In this document: piece by piece, positions 6,411 through 14,952 of the stretch
How the letters are laid out: each line of letters starts with the position of its first letter
How positions within the stretch are numbered: position 1 is the stretch's first letter
From: Candidatus Omnitrophota bacterium
GTDB taxonomy: Bacteria; Omnitrophota; Gorgyraeia; Zapsychrales; JANLHA01
Direction of reading: 5' to 3'
NCBI GenBank assembly: GCA_024653845.1
Contig: JANLHA010000238.1
Coordinates: 1-14,952, forward strand
Length of the DNA stretch: 14,952 nt
Notes under the pieces: generated by a model
Told to the model about the DNA's origin: nothing
Database searches by the model: none
What the model saw: the letters and a program-made list of their open reading frames with translations, nothing else
Position numbers and translations under genes: made by a program

Positions 6411-7079
6411 TTAGAACGTCACCGATGGAGGTTGAATATTTTTTTCCGTCAGATCGCCCAACTTAACAGAATTTTCCAAATGAAAAGGACCCACACGCGT
6501 TCGTTCAATCTTGGAAATGCATGCCGCGGAATCCAGAGCTTCGCCAATGTCCTCTGCAAGTTTTCGAACATATGTTCCCTTGGAACATCGCACATAAAAT
6601 TGCACTTCTGGCGGACAAAAAGCCTCAAGGTTCAATTGATCAATACGGATTTGACGTGAAGACCGATCAACTTCAATTCCTTTTCTCGCAAGCTCATAGA
6701 GCCTTTTACCGCCAACCTTGACCGCTGAGACCATGGGAGGAATTTGTTCAATATTCCCTAAAAATTTTTTCATAACATCCTGAATTTTTTTCTCTGTGAT
6801 ATCTTGGTAAGGTTTCGTCTCAATGATTTTCCCTTGGATATCGGCGGTCGTCGTTCTTGTTCCCAAAATCAACGTCGCACGATAATCCTTATCCATAGAT
6901 TGGAAACGGCCAAAAAACTTGGTGCATTTTCCTAAAAGAATCACCAGGACTCCCGTTGCTAAAGGGTCCAATGTTCCCGCATGTCCCACTCGACGCATTT
7001 TGAGTTTTCTACGGACAATCGCAACCACATCATGCGATGTCATTCCCTGCTCTTTATTGACAACAATGATTCCATCCAC
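6411..7079 (-). CDS. truB: tRNA pseudouridine-55 synthase TruB
   Basis: This 222-residue enzyme makes pseudouridine 55 in the T-loop of tRNAs. The catalytic aspartate is Asp38 in VGHAGTLDPLATGVL (31-45). Other family blocks are DGIIVVNKEQGMTSHDVV at the N-terminus, DKDYRATLILGTRTTTAD (63-80), IPPMVSAVKVGGKRLYELARKG (113-134) and CSKGTYVRKLAEDIG (165-179). The protein is shorter than E. coli TruB (314) and appears to lack most of the C-terminal PUA-like region, ending soon after the catalytic fold; short forms exist in other bacteria. It starts with GTG at 7079, fixed by AAGGAG 6 nt upstream; this site overlaps the stop of the preceding gene. Confidence 0.96.
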   Translation of the reverse strand: MDGIIVVNKEQGMTSHDVVAIVRRKLKMRRVGHAGTLDPLATGVLVILLGKCTKFFGRFQSMDKDYRATLILGTRTTTADIQGKIIETKPYQDITEKKIQDVMKKFLGNIEQIPPMVSAVKVGGKRLYELARKGIEVDRSSRQIRIDQLNLEAFCPPEVQFYVRCSKGTYVRKLAEDIGEALDSAACISKIERTRVGPFHLENSVKLGDLTEKNIQPPSVTF

Positions 7080-7085
7080 AAGTAT

Positions 7086-7091
7086 CTCCTT
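7086..7091 (-). promoter_or_regulatory. Ribosome-binding site fixing the truB GTG start
   Basis: AAGGAG on the minus strand with a 6-nt spacer before GTG at 7079. It begins inside the TAA stop of the upstream NrnA-like gene, which suits termination-reinitiation. Confidence 0.75.
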
Positions 7092-8049
7092 ATAAGGCTT
7101 TACGAATTTGCGCCAAAATTTTTCGCTTAGCCACTTTCATTCCCTCATCAATGATACAACCGCTGGCTTTATAGTGCCCGCCTCCATCAAATTCCGCAGC
7201 GATCCGCGCGACATCGACGCTACCTTGTGAACGCAAATTGATTCGCGTTCGTTTTTTATCTTGCTCAGTTAATATGACTAAAACTTCTACACTCTTAATG
7301 GTTCGCAAATATTGGAAAATTTTGTCACGCAAATCAAATTCTTCCGAAAACTTCTTCACAACAGACTTGGAGAGCTCCAAACAAACCACGCGGCCATTAT
7401 AAAGGGCTTCAAACTTGGAAACAACCTGCGTAAAATATTTCAAGTCATTAAGAGGAACGGCTTCGTAAAGCTTTCTATAAAGTTCGCTCACCGAGAAATC
7501 AAATTCCATCAAATCACTCACAATCCGATGAGTACGGGCTGATGCATTATCATAACGAAATGACCCCGTATCCGTCATGATCCCCAAATAAAGAAGAATC
7601 GCCATCTCTTTCGTGAAAGAAAATTTCGCAGAACACAGCAAATCATAGATCACTTCAGCCGTCGAGGATGCTCCGGGAATATTCCAATTCACATCCGCAA
7701 ACGCGGTATTCGTAATGTGGTGATCAATATTAACAACGAGCGTTTCCGCTTTAATCAATTTACTAACCGCTCCAATCCGTTCCAAATCTCCACAGTCGAG
7801 AATCACGGCCACTTCAAAATCAGGGTCTGGGCATTGCTCTAGGCTTTGAATTTCTTTAATAGCCGGTATAAAATTGAATCTCTGGGGGACGGCTTCATCG
7901 CAGATGGCAAAAACTTTCTTGCCCAATGACTTCAGATAAAGAGCAATCGCCAATTGTGAACACAAGGCATCAGGATCAGGATTGACATGCGCTGTTACGA
8001 GGAAAGATTTTTTTTCTTGAAGAATCTTTAAAATTTTTTGTTTTCCCAT
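7090..8049 (-). CDS. nrnA: NrnA-like DHH phosphoesterase (oligoribonuclease / pAp phosphatase)
   Basis: This 319-residue protein carries the DHH-DHHA1 layout of bacterial NrnA. These enzymes degrade short oligoribonucleotides (nanoRNA) and often also 3'-phosphoadenosine 5'-phosphate. Metal-binding motifs are in order: HVNPDPDALCS (21-31), ILDCGDLERIG (83-93), NIDHHITN (107-114) with the DHH triad at 109-111, and GIMTDTGSFRYDN (156-168). The DHHA1 domain shows RSQGSVDVARIAAEFDGGGHYKASG (273-297) with GGGH at 289-292. Placement between rbfA and truB is common for this family. The ATG lies 6 nt after the rbfA stop. Whether it acts on nanoRNA, pAp or a cyclic dinucleotide product cannot be told from sequence alone. 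Confidence 0.92.
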   Translation of the reverse strand: MGKQKILKILQEKKSFLVTAHVNPDPDALCSQLAIALYLKSLGKKVFAICDEAVPQRFNFIPAIKEIQSLEQCPDPDFEVAVILDCGDLERIGAVSKLIKAETLVVNIDHHITNTAFADVNWNIPGASSTAEVIYDLLCSAKFSFTKEMAILLYLGIMTDTGSFRYDNASARTHRIVSDLMEFDFSVSELYRKLYEAVPLNDLKYFTQVVSKFEALYNGRVVCLELSKSVVKKFSEEFDLRDKIFQYLRTIKSVEVLVILTEQDKKRTRINLRSQGSVDVARIAAEFDGGGHYKASGCIIDEGMKVAKRKILAQIRKAL

Positions 8050-8055
8050 GATGAA

Positions 8056-8448
8056 CTACCTTTCTCCATCTTGATCAATCTTTTTTTCTTTATCCAGATC
8101 TTCTGACTTTTTCTTTTCCTGTATTTCCGCTAAAGTCTGTTCAATGCGCATACTATATTCTATCGATGGATCGTAAATGAAATGAACCCTTGGGGTATTG
8201 CGCAACTGAATTCGTTTCCCAAGCAAATGCTGAAAATAGCCAGCAGCACGGTCTAAAATCTGATGGATATCCCTCACCTGACGAGCATCCCCCAGAACAC
8301 TGAAACGAATACGAGCGTCTTGCAAATCAGGACTGACATCTGCTCCTAAAACGGTCACCATCATCATGCGAGGATCCTGCATTTCTTGTTGGATCATAAT
8401 ACTGATTTCTCGACGGACCAATTCATTGACTTTCTCCATACGGCTCAT
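8056..8448 (-). CDS. rbfA: Ribosome-binding factor A
   Basis: RbfA binds the 30S precursor and helps mature the 5' end of 16S rRNA. The protein has the single KH-like domain: MEKVNELVRREISIMIQQEMQDPRM at the N-terminus, then VTVLGADVSPDLQDARIRFSVLG, and RIQLRNTPRVHFIYDPSIEYSMRIEQTL towards the end, followed by a charged lysine-rich tail. An upstream in-frame ATG at 8481 exists, but I choose 8448 (131 codons with stop) because AAAAGGAG lies 8 nt before it. The longer form would also overlap the upstream gene and add 11 residues outside the family. It follows the nucleotidyltransferase rather than infB, which is the more common upstream neighbour. Confidence 0.95.
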   Translation of the reverse strand: MSRMEKVNELVRREISIMIQQEMQDPRMMMVTVLGADVSPDLQDARIRFSVLGDARQVRDIHQILDRAAGYFQHLLGKRIQLRNTPRVHFIYDPSIEYSMRIEQTLAEIQEKKKSEDLDKEKKIDQDGER

Positions 8449-8456
8449 AAACAGCT

Positions 8457-8464
8457 CTCCTTTT
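8457..8464 (-). promoter_or_regulatory. Ribosome-binding site deciding the rbfA start
   Basis: AAAAGGAG with an 8-nt spacer before the ATG at 8448. It sits just after the stop of the nucleotidyltransferase gene and argues against the longer rbfA form starting at 8481. Confidence 0.75.
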
Positions 8465-8467
8465 CGA

Positions 8468-9727
8468 TCACTCTTGACCAATCAGTTGCCGAGCTTGCCT
8501 GATTTCTTCAGCTCGGGTTGACCAACCTTGATCAATCTTTCTTTGCAAAAGCAAATTCTGGATTTCTCCCAATCGTTTTCCTGGAGCAACACCCAATCGC
8601 TGCAAATCTTTCCCATCAATTTTCAACTTCACATACCGACCATGCAATAAAAATTGATCTATGCGTTTTCCAATTCTAGGCACGACTGTCAGACGAATGA
8701 ACACAAGGCTCGGAATATCCAAAGACTTGAGGACTTCATAAATTTGACTGCGTCGTAAGCGGCTTGAGTTCAATTCTCCTGCAATTTTTCTTTTCTGTAA
8801 ACCCAAAATCAGGTTCTCTCGGTAGCGTCGACTCAACTGAAAGCGGCTGGTCACTCTTTCCACTCCTGCTGAGTCCAATCCGGCAAAAAGCCCCATTAGA
8901 AAAATCAAATCACGATCTTGCCACTGACAAATCTTATTTTTAATCAGCCTGGGCAAGCCTTTTTCGATTTTCTGCAAGAGACGGAAATCCGGTCGCTTTT
9001 TCGAACCTAAGAATTGCATCGCGCCAAGCTGAGATAGCCTTGTCAAAGCTTTCACAGGGCTTGGCTCCTTGGAAAGGATTTTGGAAAACTCTTCAAAATA
9101 CCGAGCAGGTTTGATATTGTCAACTACATTCTTCACAATCGCCTCTCGAAGGAGTTTCAATGTGTGCGAGTCAATCCTAAATCCAAATCGCTGTTCAAAG
9201 CGGATCGCTCTTAAAATTCGCGTAGCGTCATCTACAAAACTCTGATCGTGTAAAACTCTTATCCTTTTTCCCTTCAAGTCCCGATGTCCGCCATAAGGAT
9301 CGATCAACTCGCCGAGACGGTCCCCATTGATTGCAATCGCCATCGCGTTGATAGTAAAATCCCGTCGAAAAAGATCTTCTTGCAACGTACCAGGTGAAAC
9401 TACCGGCAATGCCCCGGAGCGAGGATAAACTTCTTTACGAGCAGTGACCAAATCAACCCGTATTCCACCGGGGTATTCCAAACTCACAGTGCGAAATTCC
9501 GAATAAGGGATTAACCGAATATCCCTTCCTTGAACAAATTTTCTGGCGAATTCGATCGCATCGGTTTCGAGAACAATATCGAGATCCAAATCTTTGCGCT
9601 TAAGCAATAGGTCGCGGACAATTCCCCCGACAAGATATGCAAAAACGCCTTGACGATCAGCTTCTTGGCCAATGTCTCGAACAATTTTACGCCATCGAGG
9701 GGCGAGTTGAGATAAATTAATTTTCAT
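8468..9727 (-). CDS. tRNA nucleotidyltransferase / poly(A) polymerase family protein
   Basis: This 419-residue class II nucleotidyltransferase belongs to the group that includes CCA-adding enzymes, CC- or A-adding enzymes and bacterial poly(A) polymerase. The catalytic head shows YLVGGIVRDLLLKRKDLDLDIV (31-52) with metal ligands Asp48 and Asp50, VDLVTARKE (91-99), RRDFTINAMAI (121-131), LIDPYGGHRDLKGKRIRVLH (141-160) and DDATRILRAIRFEQRFGF (166-183). The remaining part is the helical neck and body for tRNA binding. No HD domain is evident. The tRNA-Pro in this window encodes no CCA, so the cell needs a CCA-adding activity and this is a good candidate. Family alone does not separate full CCA addition from CC-, A- or poly(A)-adding, so I give no symbol. 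It starts 4 nt after the recombinase stop. Confidence 0.9.
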   Translation of the reverse strand: MKINLSQLAPRWRKIVRDIGQEADRQGVFAYLVGGIVRDLLLKRKDLDLDIVLETDAIEFARKFVQGRDIRLIPYSEFRTVSLEYPGGIRVDLVTARKEVYPRSGALPVVSPGTLQEDLFRRDFTINAMAIAINGDRLGELIDPYGGHRDLKGKRIRVLHDQSFVDDATRILRAIRFEQRFGFRIDSHTLKLLREAIVKNVVDNIKPARYFEEFSKILSKEPSPVKALTRLSQLGAMQFLGSKKRPDFRLLQKIEKGLPRLIKNKICQWQDRDLIFLMGLFAGLDSAGVERVTSRFQLSRRYRENLILGLQKRKIAGELNSSRLRRSQIYEVLKSLDIPSLVFIRLTVVPRIGKRIDQFLLHGRYVKLKIDGKDLQRLGVAPGKRLGEIQNLLLQRKIDQGWSTRAEEIRQARQLIGQE

Positions 9728-9731
9728 TCTT

Positions 9732-10618
9732 TTAAGCTCTCGGATGAAACTCTTTGTGTACCTGCTTTAGCCGTTCCCGATCCACGTGAGTATAAATCTG
9801 CGTCGTCGAGATATCAGCATGCCCTAACATTTCTTGAACGGAACGCAAATCTGCCCCATGCTGCAACAGATGAGTCGCAAATGAATGCCGCAACGTGTGT
9901 GGCTTGATTGTTTTCTTGATCTTCGCTTTGCGAGCATACAATTTGATAATTTTCCAAAGACTCTGTCGACTCAACTTCTTTCCTAAACGACTCAAGAAAA
10001 GGTCTGAAGAAAGCTTTCCTTTCAGCAATTTGCCCCTCACCTGTTGAGAATAACGCTCCATCGCCTCTTTTGCCCGTCGACCGATTGGGATCAATCGCTC
10101 CTTGCGGCCCTTTCCTAAACAGCGAACATACCCGCCCTCCAAACTCACATTTTCCATTGTCATCCCAGCCAATTCCGAAACTCGCATCCCGCTGGCATAA
10201 AACAATTCAAGAATGGCTTTATCTCGTATCTGTTGCCACGATCTTCCTTCTGTAGCTTTGATCATCGCTTCAATTTCAACTTGCGACAAAACATCCGGCA
10301 CGCGTTTCCATATCTTAGGCGTATCCACCAGGCTTGTAGGGTCCTCTTTAGCTAAACGCTCTCGGACCAGAAAACGATGGAACGTCTTGATGGCCGCCAA
10401 CCCGCGACAAATGGATGTCGTCGACAATCCGTTCTTCTTCTGATAATACAAATATTCCGTCAGATGTGAACGCTGAACGCCTTGAATTTCTGCGATCTTA
10501 CGACTTTGCAGATATTCCACATATTGATTAAGATCTCGTCGATAAGCTAATAAGGTGTTATCAGCCAATCCTCGCTCCACAGCCAAATAATTGAGGAATT
10601 CATCGATGTATTTTAACA

Positions 10619-10619
<1 letters not shown>
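9732..10619 (-). CDS. xerD: Tyrosine recombinase XerC/XerD
   Basis: This protein of 295 residues carries a SAM-like N-terminal DNA-binding domain (from DEFLNYLAVERGLADNTLLAYRRDL) and a C-terminal catalytic domain. Counting from the TTG one codon upstream (10622), the catalytic set is complete: Arg147 (GMRVSEL), Lys171 (GKGRKER), His242 and Arg245 (PHTLRHSFATHLL), His268 (LGHADI) and nucleophile Tyr277 (IYTHV). Such recombinases resolve chromosome dimers at dif. The closing segment resembles XerD, but XerC and XerD cannot be separated safely here. I choose the ATG at 10619, which overlaps the TGA of the lipoprotein gene (TGATG), over the TTG. The housekeeping neighbours argue against a phage integrase. 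Confidence 0.9.
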
Positions 10620-13125
<2,506 letters not shown>

Positions 13126-13392
13126 TCAAATGACTCTAAAATCGTGGAAACTTTTTTCTGCTAGAGAATACTTCAAATCTTTATGAAGAATCGACCCTTC
13201 GAAACGAGATTCGAGCGCTGCCATCAATTGTTCAATCTGCTCTTTTGGCCCTTCAGTCACAACTTCAACTCGGCCATCGCTGAGATTACGTACCCACCCT
13301 TGCAAATCCAAATCTTCCGCCAGCCGTTGGGTTGTATAACGAAACCCAACACCTTGAACAATTCCAGAATAAAAAATATGGGCACGAGTCAT
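13126..13392 (-). CDS. acyP: Acylphosphatase
   Basis: This small enzyme of 88 residues hydrolyses acyl phosphates. From the chosen start, the phosphate-binding loop is [16 protein letters not shown] (10-25) with Arg18, and the catalytic Asn36 lies in [17 protein letters not shown] (32-48). The frame stays open upstream to an ATG at 13437, but that would run into the tRNA-Pro gene and add residues outside the fold, so I start at the ATG at 13392. No ribosome-binding site is visible in the 20 nt between the tRNA and this start. The message may therefore become nearly leaderless after tRNA processing (inference). Confidence 0.92.
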   Translation of the reverse strand: MTRAHIFYSGIVQGVGFRYTTQRLAEDLDLQGWVRNLSDGRVEVVTEGPKEQIEQLMAALESRFEGSILHKDLKYSLAEKSFHDFRVI

Positions 13393-13412
13393 GGATGATG
13401 GCAGGTAAAAAA

Positions 13413-13486
13413 TCGGGAAGGTGGGATTTGAACCCACGACCTCAACGTCCCGAACGTTGCGCGCTAGCCAGCTGCGCTACTCCCCG
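13413..13486 (-). tRNA. tRNA-Pro (anticodon CGG)
   Basis: The 74-nt sequence folds into a full cloverleaf. The acceptor stem is CGGGGAG with CTTCCCG (one G-U pair) and discriminator A, the D stem is GCGC/GCGC with a 9-nt loop, and the anticodon stem is CAACG/CGTTG with loop TTCGGGA. The variable loop is 5 nt, and the T stem is GTGGG/CCCAC with loop TTCAAAT. The anticodon CGG (13450-13452) reads the proline codon CCG. CCA is not encoded; the next bases are TTTTTT. A promoter lies about 40 nt upstream, and acyP starts 20 nt downstream. Confidence 0.97.
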
Positions 13487-13532
13487 GAAAATTTTCTCTA
13501 AAACGAGACAAGTTAACAATAAGTTGAGGGGT

Positions 13533-13561
13533 ATTCTAACATCATCCTCGGGAGAGGTCAA
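13533..13561 (-). promoter_or_regulatory. Sigma70-type promoter upstream of tRNA-Pro
   Basis: The -35 element TTGACC (13556-13561) and -10 element TAGAAT (13533-13538) each match consensus at 5 of 6, with a 17-bp spacer. Expected start is near 13526, about 40 nt before the tRNA. It lies in the 107-bp gap after purU, in which I see no convincing terminator. Confidence 0.7.
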
Positions 13562-13593
13562 ATGCAGGAATAAGCTTTTTAACCAAGCACGAT

Positions 13594-14445
13594 TTAATCA
13601 AATACCACCGTCTTATTCCCATAGGAAAGGATCTTTCGCTGCAAGGCCAAATGCACCGTACGGTTAAGAACGGCTTTCTCAACGTCCATCCCCTTACGAA
13701 TGAAATCCTCAAGGGTGTCGCGATGGCTCACTTGTACCGTATCTTGAGCGATGATTGGCCCTTCATCGAGCTGGTCATTGACATAATGGCTCGTGGCTCC
13801 AATGACCTTGACCCCTTTTTGGTAGGCTTGTTGATAAGGATTTTTGCCGGCAAAGGCAGGAAGGAAGGAATGATGGATATTGATAATCCGTCGAGGGAAT
13901 TCGCTTACAAATTCAGGACTTAAAATTTGATGATACCTGGCTAAAACAATCAGATCAATCTTCTCTTTTTTTAAAAGCTCAATTTCTCGACGTTCTTGGG
14001 CTTTTTTATTCTCCGGAGTCACATGAACATGATGAAAACTAATTTTAAAACCTGCGACCAAAAGACGCGCGTCATCATGATTGCTGATGACCAGAGGAAT
14101 TTTGCACCGCAACTGCCCATAAAAATACTGAAACAGAAGGTCATGCAAACAATGAAGTTGTTTGGAAACAAAAATAGCCACTCTGGGAAGATCGTCGGTA
14201 AAAGACAGCTCCCAATTCATCTGAAATTGCTCCGCGATCTTAGAAAACTCTTTCCCAATAGCGCCCTTCTCCAATCTGAATCCACCCAATGACCATTCAA
14301 TGCGCATGAGAAACGTATTATTCTGATCATCGATATGTTGATCGGCATGAATGATGTTCCCTTGATTCTGATAAATAAAATTGGTGACCGTTGCCGTGAT
14401 GCCCTTGGCATCAGGACACGAAATCAGAAGAATTGCATGGTTCAT
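13594..14445 (-). CDS. purU: Formyltetrahydrofolate deformylase PurU
   Basis: PurU hydrolyses 10-formyltetrahydrofolate to formate and tetrahydrofolate, balancing one-carbon pools and supplying formate for purine synthesis by PurT. With the start at 14445 the protein has 283 residues, close to E. coli PurU (280). It begins with an ACT-type domain (AILLISCPDAKGITATVTNFIYQ). The formyltransferase domain follows, with FVSKQLHCLHDLL (92-104), ARYHQILSPEF (169-179), NIHHSFLPAF (189-198; Asn189 and His191) and the catalytic-Asp segment QLDEGPII (225-232; Asp227). An upstream in-frame ATG at 14517 would extend into fabZ by 24 residues. I reject it because AAAGG lies 7 nt before the ATG at 14445 and the family begins there. 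It is 13 bp after fabZ. Confidence 0.95.
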   Translation of the reverse strand: MNHAILLISCPDAKGITATVTNFIYQNQGNIIHADQHIDDQNNTFLMRIEWSLGGFRLEKGAIGKEFSKIAEQFQMNWELSFTDDLPRVAIFVSKQLHCLHDLLFQYFYGQLRCKIPLVISNHDDARLLVAGFKISFHHVHVTPENKKAQERREIELLKKEKIDLIVLARYHQILSPEFVSEFPRRIINIHHSFLPAFAGKNPYQQAYQKGVKVIGATSHYVNDQLDEGPIIAQDTVQVSHRDTLEDFIRKGMDVEKAVLNRTVHLALQRKILSYGNKTVVFD

Positions 14446-14458
14446 AAAAACGCCTTTC

Positions 14459-14893
14459 TTAAACCTCTTTGACACTGAATCCAATCTCAGCTTCTGCAAC
14501 GAGATCCTGGTGAACAAAAACTTTCATTTTCAGAAATCCAACCTTTTTCATCAGTTTGATGGGGGTGACTTCAATTTTGAGCTGATCGCCAGGAACCACA
14601 GGTTTATAAAACTTTGCGGCGGTTTTGGCTAGATAGTAGACCAAACTTTTGCCTTCGTATCCTTGGCTATAATAAAAGTAAACGCAACCAGCCTGGGCCA
14701 TGGCCTCGAGGATCAAAACTCCAGGCATGATTTTCTCTAACGGGAAATGACCTACAAAATAAGACTCATTGATCGAGACATTTTTGATCGCAACGAGCTT
14801 TTCACCGGGCTCAAGTTCAATGACCTTATCGATTAAAAGGAACGGGAAGCGGTGTGGAATGATCTTCTTAATTTCTTGGATATCGAGCTGCAT
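14459..14893 (-). CDS. fabZ: 3-hydroxyacyl-ACP dehydratase FabZ
   Basis: FabZ dehydrates 3-hydroxyacyl-ACP in fatty acid elongation. The 144-residue protein has the hot-dog fold landmarks: IIPHRFPFLLIDKV (11-24), the catalytic His49 in YFVGHFP and Glu63 in PGVLILEAMAQAG (57-69), and the closing strand pattern of the family. The ATG at 14893 has GAGAGG 6 nt upstream. In many diderms fabZ lies in a lipid A gene cluster after lpxC or lpxD; the 59 bp to the right edge are too short to tell which gene precedes it here. The chain-length range cannot be judged. Confidence 0.96.
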   Translation of the reverse strand: MQLDIQEIKKIIPHRFPFLLIDKVIELEPGEKLVAIKNVSINESYFVGHFPLEKIMPGVLILEAMAQAGCVYFYYSQGYEGKSLVYYLAKTAAKFYKPVVPGDQLKIEVTPIKLMKKVGFLKMKVFVHQDLVAEAEIGFSVKEV

Positions 14894-14952
14894 AGTTGGC
14901 CTCTCTTATTATAGGTGAGTGTTGGGGCAATCTCTTCGTTCACACGAACACC

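Noticed and set aside
13571..13593. Terminator after purU
   Set aside because: Only a 4-bp GCTT/AAGC pairing with a short T-rich tail is visible, which is too little to support.
14908..14913. TATAAT just upstream of fabZ as a promoter -10
   Set aside because: No -35-like hexamer lies at the right distance, and the resulting start would leave only about 8 nt before the ATG, cutting off the ribosome-binding site.

Overview
Almost all of this window is coding, and every supported gene lies on the minus strand, so transcription runs from the right edge to the left. It holds sixteen protein genes (one cut by the left edge) and one tRNA. Composition is moderately AT-rich with no obvious islands. 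The gene content (FabZ, an apparent lipoprotein, a complete start of the division and cell-wall cluster, murE) suggests a diderm bacterium with peptidoglycan. The tRNA does not encode its CCA end, and the gene order differs from the familiar Proteobacteria and Firmicutes layouts. A candidate phylum such as Omnitrophota is my guess, with low confidence; the window has no marker that decides it.

Right part (14893 to 13594): fabZ, then purU. The next unit appears to start at a good sigma70-type promoter (TTGACC, 17 bp, TAGAAT) in front of a tRNA-Pro(CGG). It continues through acylphosphatase (acyP), NAD-dependent DNA ligase (ligA), a small unrecognised lipoprotein, a XerC/D tyrosine recombinase, a tRNA nucleotidyltransferase/poly(A) polymerase-type enzyme, rbfA, an NrnA-like DHH phosphoesterase, truB and ribF. 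From acyP to ribF the genes overlap or lie within about 20 bp of each other, so co-transcription and translational coupling are likely. The theme is tRNA, ribosome and RNA maturation, mixed with DNA ligation and chromosome resolution.

Middle (5464 to 5238): a 227-bp intergenic region. It contains two weak terminator-like hairpins, a consensus promoter (TTGACA, 17 bp, TATACT) and three GTGG boxes repeated every 10 bp. The boxes have the form expected of an MraZ autoregulatory operator.

Left part (5237 to 1): the dcw cluster, in the order mraZ, an unrecognised 92-codon gene, rsmH, an FtsL-like gene, ftsI (a class B penicillin-binding protein) and murE (cut at the left edge). Two things here depart from the standard cluster. 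One is the extra 92-codon ORF between mraZ and rsmH, which has an excellent ribosome-binding site and stops 3 nt before the rsmH start. The other is a 79-bp inverted-repeat element in the 214-bp gap between ftsL and ftsI; both imperfect pairs in its stems become G-U pairs in the transcript. I found no CRISPR array, insertion sequence, prophage or defence system. The window is mainly housekeeping, with a few points worth following up.
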